A stretch of DNA of 35,495 nucleotides from contig NZ_JAVLVT010000013.1 of the NCBI RefSeq assembly GCF_031628175.1, positions 1 to 35,495 on the forward strand. Reading direction: 5' to 3'. Source of the stretch: Lipingzhangella_A rawalii. Its GTDB lineage: Bacteria > Actinomycetota > Actinomycetes > Streptosporangiales > Streptosporangiaceae. A program made the position numbers and the translations under genes. The notes below the pieces were generated by a model, which made no database searches, was not told where the DNA came from, and saw nothing but the letters and a program-made list of their open reading frames with translations. How positions within the stretch are numbered: the first letter of the stretch is position 1; each line of letters starts with the position of its first letter. Below, in pieces: positions 8,141 to 16,219 of this stretch.

Positions 8141-8821
8141 TCAACGGCGGGACAGCCGTCGCACGCAGACGTCGCCCAGGCTTTGCACGCCCTGAACGAT
8201 CGCGATGAGCAGCACGACCGTCGCCGCCAGATACAGGTCGTCGAAACGCTGATAGCCGTAGCGGATCGCGATATCGCCAAGTCCGCCTCCCCCGATCGCA
8301 CCGGCCATAGCGGAGTAGGACACGAGCGTGACCACGGTCATGACCAACCCCGCGACCAGCCCGGGCAGTGCCTCCGGAAGCAGAACTTTGCCCACGATCC
8401 CGATTCTGCGCGCCCCCATGGCCCGGGCCGCTTCCACCACGCCCCGATCCACCTCGCGCACCGCGGTCTCGACCAATCGGGCGAAGAAGGGGATGGCGCC
8501 GATACTCAGCGGCACGACGGCCGCGGTCGGCCCGAATGTGGTTCCGGTGAGCAGCCGAGTCAGGGACAGAACGGCCACCATCAGCACGATGAACGGCAGG
8601 GACCGGCCGATGTTGACGATCGCTCCCAGCGCCGCTTTGAGCACAGGCGCCGGTGTGAGCCCGCCGCGTTCGGTGATCACGAGCAGCACTCCCAGCGGGA
8701 GGCCGAACAGCACCGCGAACACCGTGGCCCACCAGACCATGTACAGCGTGTCCAAGGTGCCCAGCCACAGCTCGGGGGCCATCTCGGGCCAGCGTTGGGG
8801 AAGTTCGGTGATCCAGTCCAT
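8141..8821 (-). CDS. metI: Methionine ABC transporter permease
   Basis: A 226-residue permease with five or so membrane segments typical of MetI. The ATPase-contact loop reads EAARAMGARRIGIVGKVLLPEALPG. Residues NIGRSLPFIVLM and SYSAMAGAIGGGGLGDIAI are highly characteristic of the family. The ATG at 8821 shares one base with the metN stop (TGATG), so translation is coupled. It transports methionine together with MetN and MetQ. Confidence 0.94.
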   Translation of the reverse strand: MDWITELPQRWPEMAPELWLGTLDTLYMVWWATVFAVLFGLPLGVLLVITERGGLTPAPVLKAALGAIVNIGRSLPFIVLMVAVLSLTRLLTGTTFGPTAAVVPLSIGAIPFFARLVETAVREVDRGVVEAARAMGARRIGIVGKVLLPEALPGLVAGLVMTVVTLVSYSAMAGAIGGGGLGDIAIRYGYQRFDDLYLAATVVLLIAIVQGVQSLGDVCVRRLSRR

Positions 8822-9786
8822 CAGGCACCGACCTCCACACCCATGCCCTGCTCCCGCAGGTGGTCCAGGGCTGCCGCCCGTGCTGCCCCGGTAATCCGCA
8901 ACTGGAGTCGGCCCACCGTGCTACCGGCAATGGTGTCCACGGCACCGCCGTACATGTGCACATCCACGTCGAAATGCCGGGTGAGCTCGGAGAGTACCGC
9001 GGTCTCGGGCTGACGGGTGTGGGTCAACACAACCGTGTCGGGATCCTCGAGTGCCGGCAGTGGGAACAGGGAACGGGCGAGGAGGGATCCAGGGCGGGCC
9101 AGCAGATCCAGGATCGGTCCCTGTTCCAGGAACCGCCCGTCCTCCATGATCGCTGCCGAGTCGCAAATCTGCTTGATCACGTCCATCTCGTGTGTGATCA
9201 GGAGGATCGTCAGACCGAGTTCACGGTTCAGATCCCGCAGCAGCTCCAGAATGGACCCGGTCGTCTCCGGGTCCAGCGCCGAGGTCGCCTCGTCCGAGAG
9301 TAGAACTGCCGGGCGGGCCGCGAGCGCCCGGGCGATTCCCACCCGTTGCTTCTGCCCTCCGGAAAGCTGAGCTGGATAGGCACGCGCCTTGTCCTGGAGT
9401 CCGACCAATTCCAACAGCTCGCCGACCCGGCGCCGGCGCTGGGCTCCGCGCACCCCCATGATCTCCAGGGGAAAAGCAACGTTGCCAGCAACGGTGCGCG
9501 AGGACAGGAGCGCGAAGTGCTGGTGCACCATGCCGATGTCCCTACGGGCACCGCGCAACTCGGACTCGCTCATGGCGGTGAGCTCGCGGCCGTGCACACG
9601 GACCGAACCGGAGGTCGGACGCTCCAGAAGATTGACACACCGCAGCAGCGTGCTCTTTCCGGCTCCACTCTGTCCGACAACGCCGTAGACCTCACCCGGC
9701 GCGACCCGCAGATCGACGCCATCCAGCGCGAGCACCTCACGGTCTGCGATCCGATACAGCTTACGCAGGTCGGTCGCCTCTATCAC
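8821..9786 (-). CDS. metN: Methionine ABC transporter ATP-binding protein
   Basis: A 321-residue ATPase. Walker A is GQSGAGKST (about residues 39-46 with the catalytic-site Lys44), followed by the signature LSGGQKQRV, Walker B VLLSDEATSALD and the H-loop ITHEMD. The C-terminal ~75 residues form a NIL domain, the methionine-sensing domain that inhibits transport when methionine is abundant. I chose GTG 9786 because AAGGA lies five bases upstream and the reading VIEATDL matches the family start; a GTG at 9822 would add 12 residues. It heads the metNIQ operon. Confidence 0.93.
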   Translation of the reverse strand: MIEATDLRKLYRIADREVLALDGVDLRVAPGEVYGVVGQSGAGKSTLLRCVNLLERPTSGSVRVHGRELTAMSESELRGARRDIGMVHQHFALLSSRTVAGNVAFPLEIMGVRGAQRRRRVGELLELVGLQDKARAYPAQLSGGQKQRVGIARALAARPAVLLSDEATSALDPETTGSILELLRDLNRELGLTILLITHEMDVIKQICDSAAIMEDGRFLEQGPILDLLARPGSLLARSLFPLPALEDPDTVVLTHTRQPETAVLSELTRHFDVDVHMYGGAVDTIAGSTVGRLQLRITGAARAAALDHLREQGMGVEVGA

Positions 9787-9947
9787 GGGATTCCTTACGT
9801 GGGTTGCGGTCCGGACACACACGTCGGGCTGCCTACCGAGCCCGGGACGCCGGGCAGGATCCCGGATACTCGCGGGTGAGCTCCGGGAAGCGGGACAGAC
9901 GACGCGTTACGTCGCCGCGACTGGTGCGACAGCTGTGTGTCCGAACA

Positions 9948-9972
9948 GGCTCGGCCGCTCGACAGCCGAGCC
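9948..9972 (-). promoter_or_regulatory. Hairpin in the presumed metN 5' leader
   Basis: GGCTCGGC and GCCGAGCC form a perfect 8-bp stem with a 9-base loop about 160 bases upstream of metN. It could belong to a regulatory leader. I looked for the conserved cores of SAM riboswitch classes and did not find one, so no ligand is claimed. Confidence 0.4.
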
Positions 9973-10274
9973 ACTCAACGACAGATACGCGGGCTCAACA
10001 ACACATCGGACAACAGCCACAGCGCGCACCGCAGAACCCACTCAGGGGCCGCACGCACGACTGTGTCCGGGGGAGCCTCACACGTAGCTGATAACCATCC
10101 ACGTCTCCAGGCAACCATCTCAACTGGACGAATGCATTCGGATCCGACTGTGAGGCTAGCCACAGAATCGGAATAAAAGGGACATATGTGATAGAGGTCC
10201 CACGGTGGTTCCCCAACATCCGGACTACCGCACCGGCCCTCGCCGCAATGACTGCCGGAACCTCCCACCCAGCT

Positions 10275-10307
10275 CTGCCCCTCATCTGCCCCTCATCTGC
10301 CTCTCAG
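10275..10307. repeat. Three tandem copies of an 11-base unit
   Basis: CTGCCCCTCAT occurs twice in direct succession, followed by a third degenerate copy (CTGCCTCTCAG). The tract is non-coding, upstream of the gene at 10458. No function is evident. Confidence 0.55.
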
Positions 10308-10457
10308 TTCCGCAGCAGACGCAGCGACGTGCGCTCACGCGTTCCCCGACACCACATAGAATCGTGCCCACGCCTCTCTCGCCCCATCCTGTTGCGGGCA
10401 CGATGCACGCCCGCCCCGGGAGGTTGAGTGCTGTAGTCGACCAGAGGAGTGAACAGA

Positions 10458-11507
10458 GTGGATCACACTCGGTCCACATGCCACAGCTGTGCCCGGGCGC
10501 AGGAAAGCTTCTGGGACGACGCGCACAGCGGCCACGGCCATCTCCGCTCCCGCAGGCCGACGGCGCGAGCGCGGCGGTCCGCATCCGTACCCAGCCGAGC
10601 GCTGACCGGTGGTCTCGTCGGCGTCCTGTGTGCCGTACTCATGCCGGCCACCTCGGTTCACGCCGCCACGCTGCCAGCCGAACCAAGCGAGGACCTGGAC
10701 TCTCTCATGGAGGAGGCCCAGGAACTGGGAGACGAGTACAGCGGCGAACTGATGGACATGAGCGCCATCATGGATGACGCCGAACGGGCGACAGAACGCG
10801 CCGAGGCCACCCAGGAGGATGTTGCCGAGGCCCAGGAGCAGGTTCGTCAGCTTGCTATCACCAGTTATCAGGAGGACGGCCTTGACCCTGCCCTGACCAT
10901 CTTCGTCGAGGAATCCCCCGAGGAGATCATCGACCGCGCCGTGTTGGTGGAACACCTCTCCAACAGTCAGCAGAGCCAGATCGAGGATCTGGAACAGGCC
11001 ATCGAGCGCGATCGCACGGCCCAGGAGAACGCCGAGGAACGGCTGGAGGAGTTCGAGGACGACCTCGTGGAACTGGAGGAACGGCGCTCCGAGGTTCACG
11101 AGCTCATCGCCGACTACCCGGACCAGGAACAGCAGGGACCCTACAACCTGACCCCACGCACCGAGCTGATGCGGCAGACCGTCATCGAAGAGTTCGGTGA
11201 GGGGCCGGGAGTTGGCTGCTATCGCCCCCACGACGGCGGCCCGATCTACGGAGAACACCCACTCGGCCGAGCCTGCGACTTCATGATGACCAATGACGGC
11301 GTCATGCCACCCCAGGACGAGATCGACCGTGGCTGGGCGATCTCCGAATGGGCTCGGGAGAACGCCGAGGAATACGGTGTGATGTATGTGATCTACCGGC
11401 AGCAGATCTGGGACGTGCGCCGCGGAGACACCGACTGGCGCCCCATGTCCGACCGTGGAAGCATCACCGATAACCACTTCGACCATGTGCACATCTCGAT
11501 GTTCTGA
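10458..11507 (+). CDS. Exported coiled-coil protein with a C-terminal M15/LAS-like domain (ARB_07466 type)
   Basis: A 349-residue protein. After a long Arg-rich N-region of about 45 residues there is one hydrophobic segment (LTGGLVGVLCAVLMPATSVHA) that looks like a signal peptide. Residues about 75-225 are Glu/Gln-rich heptads typical of coiled coil. The C-terminal domain (about 230-349) contains HPLGRACDF (His267, Asp274) and ends DHVHISMF (His343/His345); this arrangement resembles the HxxGxAxD and HxH zinc ligands of M15 D,D-carboxypeptidases. A peptidoglycan-related role on the cell surface is inferred. GTG 10458 is chosen for the GGAG eight bases upstream; a GTG at 10449 would overlap that site. 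NlpC/P60 hydrolases often have the same coiled-coil layout, but no Cys-His triad is seen here. Confidence 0.8.
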   Translation: MDHTRSTCHSCARAQESFWDDAHSGHGHLRSRRPTARARRSASVPSRALTGGLVGVLCAVLMPATSVHAATLPAEPSEDLDSLMEEAQELGDEYSGELMDMSAIMDDAERATERAEATQEDVAEAQEQVRQLAITSYQEDGLDPALTIFVEESPEEIIDRAVLVEHLSNSQQSQIEDLEQAIERDRTAQENAEERLEEFEDDLVELEERRSEVHELIADYPDQEQQGPYNLTPRTELMRQTVIEEFGEGPGVGCYRPHDGGPIYGEHPLGRACDFMMTNDGVMPPQDEIDRGWAISEWARENAEEYGVMYVIYRQQIWDVRRGDTDWRPMSDRGSITDNHFDHVHISMF

Positions 11508-11541
11508 GTCGCGATCGGTGTCGGTCGCGGCAGTGTGAAGG

Positions 11542-11568
11542 CCCGTGCCGCCCGAAGGCAGGCACGGG
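11542..11568. terminator. Hairpin between convergent genes
   Basis: CCCGTGCC (11542-11549) pairs perfectly with GGCACGGG (11561-11568) around an 11-base loop. It lies between the stop of the plus-strand gene and the stop of the small minus-strand gene, so it may terminate both. No long T-run follows on either strand. Confidence 0.5.
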
Positions 11569-11569
11569 G

Positions 11570-11746
11570 TTAATCGATGGCCTCAGCCCCGGTCAGCAGG
11601 GGACCGTAGAGCACGGCCAGACAGCCACCGGCCAGAACCAGCACAATGGCCAGCGCCCCAAGGAACACAAGCCAGGCCACCGGCCCGCGTCGAGGCTCCC
11701 CCCGCCCGGCCCCCCGGGCTCCAGATCCATCCCCGACCCTGCTCAT
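11570..11746 (-). CDS. Small single-pass membrane protein, unknown function
   Basis: A 58-residue protein with a Gly/Arg-rich cytoplasmic-type N-terminus and one strong membrane helix (VAWLVFLGALAIVLVLAGGCLAVLY). The positive charges before the helix predict an N-in orientation. The ATG at 11746 follows a GGGGGAG-rich stretch; a longer in-frame start at 11806 is less likely. I do not recognise a family. The clean hydrophobic segment and the adjoining ribosome-binding-like sequence are the evidence that it is real. Confidence 0.55.
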   Translation of the reverse strand: MSRVGDGSGARGAGRGEPRRGPVAWLVFLGALAIVLVLAGGCLAVLYGPLLTGAEAID

Positions 11747-12095
11747 CACTCCCCCGCCTCCGTAGTGGCTTCTCCTGACGACCCCAGATGCTCCCCGATA
11801 CAGCACAAATCAGTGACGATCCCCCCGAGGGGACCCCCTGACGGAATCTATCCCGACAGTGCAAGCTAGGCTCTTTCCGGAGAAAAGTTCGCCCCTCGCG
11901 CAGCCCTGGGTCAGCTGCCGGTGCGAGGCACAGGGCGGGCTTTTCCCGTGTGTGCACTACGTTCGCGTCCCGGTGCCGAGCGCCACCCGATGATGTATCC
12001 CGTGTGCAGCAGGCGCTGACAGGGTCGAACGGAACCATAACGCACAGCGACGCGTCCCACCCAGCGATTCGACAGTGCTTGGCGCAAGGGGAGTC
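11747..12095. other. Divergent intergenic region with a structured element
   Basis: About 350 bases between divergently transcribed membrane-protein genes. Nothing coding is supported. The notable content is the long imperfect hairpin at 11882-11945. Promoters for both flanking genes should lie here, but I cannot place them confidently. Confidence 0.5.
11882..11945. repeat. Long imperfect hairpin between divergent genes
   Basis: Paired blocks in order are GAAAAG/CTTTTC, CGCCC/GGGCG, CTCGC/GCGAG and GCAGC/GCTGC, with a 2x2 internal loop and a five-base bulge. The outer A-run and T-run would make a terminator-like hairpin on either strand, but it sits upstream of both neighbouring genes. Confidence 0.5.
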
Positions 12096-13181
12096 ATGAG
12101 CGACAACGGACCTCATATGCAGCCACCGCAGTATCCGTACGGTGACGAGAGTGGCGGTCAACCCGCCGGCCCGTACGGACCTGCGGGACCCTATGGTCCA
12201 GGGGCCCCGGGAGGACCGGGCGGGCCAGGCCAGGGACCTGGACCCGGTGGCCCGTACCCGCACGGCGCCTACGGTCCGGGCCCGCATTACGGTCCGGGCC
12301 CGGAGCAGGGCATGCCTCAGGGCGGGATGCCACCCTATGGTCCTGGTGGGCCGGGCGGCCCGGGTGGGCCGGGGATGCCTCCCGGCGGATATCCACCACC
12401 CAAGAAGAGCAACCTTGGCCTGTGGATCGTCCTCGGTGGCGGCCTGGTCATCGTCGTGCTGATCGGTCTCGTGGTGGTCATGCTGGTCCGCGGCGCCGGT
12501 GATGATGGCCCGGTCGCCACCGGTAATGATGACGCCGGCCAGCAGACCGCGGCCGATGACGACACCGGAAGCGACGACGGCGACGGCGACGGCGACACTG
12601 ACGATGACACGGATGCTGATGACGACACTGATGACGCCCCTGTTCCGGACACCGAGGTGGGTGAGCCCCCGCACGCGCTGCCGGATGACGCCTGCGCGGG
12701 CCTGAGCGAGGACACCGTGGAGGCACTGGACGCCGCTGAGTCCCGCACCCAGACGGATGACAACCGGGCCAGCTGCACGTGGGACGTGCGGGGAGACGTC
12801 GACATCGATGGTCAGATCACGCTGACCTACCAGCTCCCCTACATCGACAACAACTCGGAGAGCGAAGCCGCCAGCGACTTCGACTTCCGCCTGGACTCGG
12901 CCATGGACGAGTCCAGCGACATCATCGGGTACACGGTCCTCGAAGACGAGCCTCTGGACCTGGGCGACCAGGCACAGGTTGTGTTCCGTGAGGTCGACAG
13001 CGTATGGATGTCCAACGAGGCCATCCTGCTGATCCAACAGGACAATATGCTCATTGAATTCAGCTGGACCCTCGACCCGGATGACATCCTCGACGACGAC
13101 GCACCGGCCCCGGCCGACTACGAGGACGTGGAGGACTACCTCCCCGACATGGGAGCGGCCGCCCTCGACAACATGGGCTGA
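12096..13181 (+). CDS. Asp-rich single-pass membrane protein with DUF3558-like external domain
   Basis: A 361-residue protein in four parts. Residues 1-105 are Pro/Gly/Tyr-rich and disordered. One membrane helix (LGLWIVLGGGLVIVVLIGLVVVMLV) follows. Then comes an Asp/Thr-rich acidic linker of about 50 residues, then a C-terminal domain with an ACAGLSEDTVEAL start and an ASCTWDV motif. The two cysteines and the C-W pair resemble DUF3558 lipoprotein domains of actinobacteria, so the C-terminus is probably outside the cell. ATG 12096 is preceded by AAGGGGAG; a GTG at 12075 is in frame but has no such site. A stem-loop follows the stop. Function unknown. Confidence 0.8.
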   Translation: MSDNGPHMQPPQYPYGDESGGQPAGPYGPAGPYGPGAPGGPGGPGQGPGPGGPYPHGAYGPGPHYGPGPEQGMPQGGMPPYGPGGPGGPGGPGMPPGGYPPPKKSNLGLWIVLGGGLVIVVLIGLVVVMLVRGAGDDGPVATGNDDAGQQTAADDDTGSDDGDGDGDTDDDTDADDDTDDAPVPDTEVGEPPHALPDDACAGLSEDTVEALDAAESRTQTDDNRASCTWDVRGDVDIDGQITLTYQLPYIDNNSESEAASDFDFRLDSAMDESSDIIGYTVLEDEPLDLGDQAQVVFREVDSVWMSNEAILLIQQDNMLIEFSWTLDPDDILDDDAPAPADYEDVEDYLPDMGAAALDNMG

Positions 13182-13226
13182 GTCCACGCCGTGGTGGTCG
13201 GACCGGCGCGGGCTTGCAACACCGGC

Positions 13227-13253
13227 GGCGTAGGCGCGTTCAGCGCCTACGCC
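13227..13253 (+). terminator. Terminator hairpin after the DUF3558-like gene
   Basis: GGCGTAGGCGC and GCGCCTACGCC form a perfect 11-bp stem with a five-base loop, followed by CTGTTCATTT, which is moderately T-rich. It lies 45 bases after the stop of the upstream gene. Confidence 0.75.
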
Positions 13254-13394
13254 CTGTTCATTTCAGCGGAAATCGCCGTACCATGAGTGGGCGACCAACG
13301 GCCCGCTGTCCCGCCGAGTCACGTTCACCACGACGGCCATCGGGTGATATCGGGCGCCTACAACCAGTGTCCACCCACTCCAGAACGAACACCG

Positions 13395-14984
13395 GTGACG
13401 TCTTCCACCTCGCCCTTCACCGCGCAGCCCAGCACAAACACGACATCAATGTGGCTCCGCGCCCTCGCGCTACTCGTGGCGGCCATCCTTACTGCGGTTA
13501 CCCCCGCGGCGACGGATCTGGCCACCACCCAGGTGCCGGACACCGCGGGAGCCGATGGAAACGAGGAACCGACCGTTGGTGACCCCGAACATCTGACGGT
13601 CGTGGATTCGGAGCGCATGCTGGGTCTGGAGGAACACACCGAGTCCACCGACGAGGACGGCCTCGAGGTGGACATCGCTATTCCGGAGATTCCGGGGGCA
13701 GCCCCCTTGAACCGTCGCCTGCACGACGACACCACGCGCGCGGTGGAAGACTTCGAACTGGCCCATCCCGGAGCGGAGCACATAACCACGAATTGGGAGA
13801 TCACCGCTGCCGCTCAGGATGTGGTGGGCGTGCGCCTGATCACCGAGGAGACCGGGGTCCGGATGACGATGGAGGAGACCGGATCGACCTCGCCCGGAGA
13901 CGACCCCGAACCCCGCGCGTCCTACACCACGTTGTGGTACGACGCTGCGGCGGGACACGTCGCCGAGAGCACCGAGCTGCTGTCCGATCAGGAGGCCTTC
14001 GAAGAACTGGTCGACACCGTCTCCGAGCGGCTCGCCGACGTCGATGAGATCGACGTCAACCCCGACCATGTCGTACCCGTGGCCCAGCTCTTCCGGTCTA
14101 TGGGATTCAACGTCGACGGTGACCTGGTTGTCGAGTTCGCTGCCGGCGCCGTGGCACCCCCCGAAGAGGGACGGGTCTACTCCATTGTGGAGCGCGAACA
14201 GGTCGAACCCCTGTTGAGCGAGTTCGGGGAACGTGCCTTGGAAGCTGCCGCCACGGTCGAGGAGGAATTCGAGGTCAGCGAGGACGACCCGGTGTCACTG
14301 GCGAGTGACCCGGGAGACATTCCCGGCCACTATCCGCAACCAACGACCTCGGTGGACTGCGACGATGACGAAACCCGCTGTGTGGCGTTGACCTTCGACG
14401 ACGGTCCGGGCGATGGGACACCGGAGCTGCTGGACACGCTCGACGAGTACGACGCCCGGGCGACCTTCTTCGTGACGGGGGGTCCGGCACGTGAACACAT
14501 ACCCACCATCCGCCGCCAGTACGCGGAGGGCCACGAGGTAGCCAACCACACCATGAACCACCCGGATCTCACGGATCTGTCCACCTCGGAGATTCGCGCG
14601 GAGACCGAACCGCTCCAGGCGATGCTCCGCCGGGCGATCGGCCACAGCCCGGATCTGGTCCGTCCACCGTACGGTGCGACGAACGACGACGTGGCCGAGG
14701 TGATGCAGGACACCGGCATGGCCGAGATCATGTGGAGTGTGGACACGCTCGACTGGGATGACCGCGACTCGGATGTGGTGGCGGAGCGAGCCATCGAGGG
14801 GGCCACCGAGGGCGCTATCATTCTGTTCCACGACATCCACCCGACCACGGTGCAGGCAATTCCCGAGGTGCTGGCCGAACTGGACGAGGACGGCTACACC
14901 TTCGTCACCGTGACCGAACTGCTCGGCGCCACCGAACCCGGGCAGGACTACTGGGACGGGACCGGCGAGTACGAGGGCTTCTGA
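13395..14984 (+). CDS. Exported polysaccharide deacetylase (NodB domain) with N-terminal DUF3298-like region, PdaC-like
   Basis: About 529 residues. A hydrophobic segment (WLRALALLVAAILTAVTPAA) acts as signal peptide or anchor. Residues about 80-300 resemble the DUF4163/DUF3298 region found in PdaC and RsiV. The C-terminal NodB domain has all key motifs: TFDDGP (333-338, Asp335 base and Asp336 metal), NHTMNHP (His385 and His389 metal), RPPYG (423-427) and FHDIH (His479). It should remove acetyl groups from cell-wall glycan or chitin-like polymers outside the cell. The start is uncertain: GTG 13395 is chosen because the reading upstream (from GTG 13287) is His-rich and unlike coding sequence; ATG 13452 is also possible. 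Confidence 0.88.
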   Translation: MTSSTSPFTAQPSTNTTSMWLRALALLVAAILTAVTPAATDLATTQVPDTAGADGNEEPTVGDPEHLTVVDSERMLGLEEHTESTDEDGLEVDIAIPEIPGAAPLNRRLHDDTTRAVEDFELAHPGAEHITTNWEITAAAQDVVGVRLITEETGVRMTMEETGSTSPGDDPEPRASYTTLWYDAAAGHVAESTELLSDQEAFEELVDTVSERLADVDEIDVNPDHVVPVAQLFRSMGFNVDGDLVVEFAAGAVAPPEEGRVYSIVEREQVEPLLSEFGERALEAAATVEEEFEVSEDDPVSLASDPGDIPGHYPQPTTSVDCDDDETRCVALTFDDGPGDGTPELLDTLDEYDARATFFVTGGPAREHIPTIRRQYAEGHEVANHTMNHPDLTDLSTSEIRAETEPLQAMLRRAIGHSPDLVRPPYGATNDDVAEVMQDTGMAEIMWSVDTLDWDDRDSDVVAERAIEGATEGAIILFHDIHPTTVQAIPEVLAELDEDGYTFVTVTELLGATEPGQDYWDGTGEYEGF

Positions 14985-15083
14985 GATTCACCGGTCCGGT
15001 CGAAGCAGGGTGGACACTCCGACCTGCATTCCCAGAGAGACCCGGGAAACCGTGAACTGCGACGGGACGCCGGGGCCGTGGGA

Positions 15084-16202
15084 TCAGCTGGCCGAGGATG
15101 CGGGCGCGGTGCCGCGGGCTGCGGCGAGACTGGGCCAGCCCTGGGCCCGCGCGATCCGCACCAGCCCCCGCTGGAGTCGGTACGGCCATAGCGGGCCGGC
15201 ATAGATCAGCCCGGTATATCCCTGAACCAGGGTGGCCCCGGCCCGGATCCGTGCCCAGGCATCGGCCGGAGTCTCGATTCCACCGACGGCGATCAACACC
15301 ACATCATCGCCGGCCCGGGCCCGTAGCCGCCGGAGCACCTCCAGGGCCCGTCCACGAAGCGGAGCGCCGGACAGTCCTCCCGACCCAACGGCGGACACCC
15401 GCTGCGGATCGGTGGCCAAGTTCGCGCGGGAGACGGTGGTGTTCGTGGCGATGATCCCGTCGAGCCCCAGCTCGACGGCGAGATCGGCGACAGCGTCCAC
15501 CTCGGCGTTACTGAGATCCGGGGCGATCTTCACCAACAGCGGAAGGGCACCGTGTCCGGCCTCGGCTGTGGCGCCACGGACGGCACGGAGCAGGGGGCGC
15601 AGCTGGTCCACGGCTTGGAGGTTTCGCAGGCCGGGGGTGTTTGGTGAACTGACGTTCACGACGAGATAGTCCGCCAACCCTGCCAGGCGGCGCGCGCTGG
15701 TGGTGTAGTCGGCGATGGCCTCGCTCTCGGGCACCGCCTTCGTCTTCCCGATGTTGACCCCGACCACCGCGCCACGGTTACCGACGCGCGCCCGGTAGCG
15801 TCGCAGACGCTCGGCCACATCGGCCGAACCGTCATTGTTGAAGCCCATCCGGTTCACGATGGCCCGGTCCCGCACGAGGCGGAACAGGCGGGGACGCTGG
15901 TTGCCCGGCTGCGGCTGTCCGGTGACGGTTCCGATCTCGACGAAACCGAACCCGAGCGCGTGCATCGCGGTGATGCCCTCGGCGTTCTTGTCGAATCCCG
16001 CAGCTAGACCCAGCGGGCCCGGAAACTCCCGGCCCAGTGCCCGCACCCGAAGGTCGGGGGATACGGGGGCGAGTACCGTCCGTGCGCCGGTGGCGGCACC
16101 AGGAATCCGCGCCATCGCGCGCAGCGCGGCGAAGCTGGCCCGGTGGACCCGCTCAGAGTCCAGGTGCCGGAGCACGGCATGAAAACAAAGTTGATACAGC
16201 AT
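15084..16202 (-). CDS. pyrD: Dihydroorotate dehydrogenase (quinone), class 2
   Basis: A 372-residue FMN enzyme that oxidises dihydroorotate to orotate in pyrimidine synthesis, passing electrons to quinone at the membrane. The N-terminal helix region (MLYQLCFHAVLRHLDSERVH) is the membrane-associating extension that marks class 2. Motifs include LGLAAGFDKNAEG, GFGFVEIGTVT, NRMGFNN, VVNVSSPNTPGLR (catalytic Ser) and LIAVGGIETPADAW. The length is normal. ATG 16202 lacks a clear ribosome site but matches the family N-terminus. It follows the PAC2 gene by only 17 bases and is probably co-transcribed. Confidence 0.96.
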   Translation of the reverse strand: MLYQLCFHAVLRHLDSERVHRASFAALRAMARIPGAATGARTVLAPVSPDLRVRALGREFPGPLGLAAGFDKNAEGITAMHALGFGFVEIGTVTGQPQPGNQRPRLFRLVRDRAIVNRMGFNNDGSADVAERLRRYRARVGNRGAVVGVNIGKTKAVPESEAIADYTTSARRLAGLADYLVVNVSSPNTPGLRNLQAVDQLRPLLRAVRGATAEAGHGALPLLVKIAPDLSNAEVDAVADLAVELGLDGIIATNTTVSRANLATDPQRVSAVGSGGLSGAPLRGRALEVLRRLRARAGDDVVLIAVGGIETPADAWARIRAGATLVQGYTGLIYAGPLWPYRLQRGLVRIARAQGWPSLAAARGTAPASSAS

Positions 16203-16219
16203 GTGGGTCGGCCGGTCGC

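Larger units (their letters stand above)
9787..10457. other. Intergenic region between divergent metN and the coiled-coil protein gene
   Basis: About 670 bases without a supported gene. The metN side holds the hairpin at 9948-9972 in the presumed leader. The middle has an AT-richer patch around 10130-10195. The right side has a small direct repeat at 10275-10307 and a TAGAAT hexamer at 10357-10362 that could be a -10 for the plus-strand gene, without a clear -35. Short reading frames on the minus strand (for example 9975-10268) show no recognisable protein. Confidence 0.5.

Noticed and set aside
9787..10100. SAM riboswitch upstream of metN
   Set aside because: Expected from the gene's function, but I could not match the conserved core of SAM-I, SAM-II or SAM-IV by eye; only generic hairpins are visible.
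9975..10285. Small minus-strand reading frames of about 96 residues upstream of metN
   Set aside because: Two overlapping frames, neither with a recognisable motif, ribosome site or sensible composition; likely high-GC artefacts.
12150..12400. Pro/Gly-rich stretch as a separate repeat element or collagen-like gene
   Set aside because: It is the disordered N-terminus of the membrane protein and shows normal codon-level variation rather than exact DNA repeats.
11583..13187. 534-residue minus-strand frame opposite the Asp-rich membrane protein
   Set aside because: It mirrors the low-complexity coding strand and spans several real genes on both strands; no domain is recognisable.
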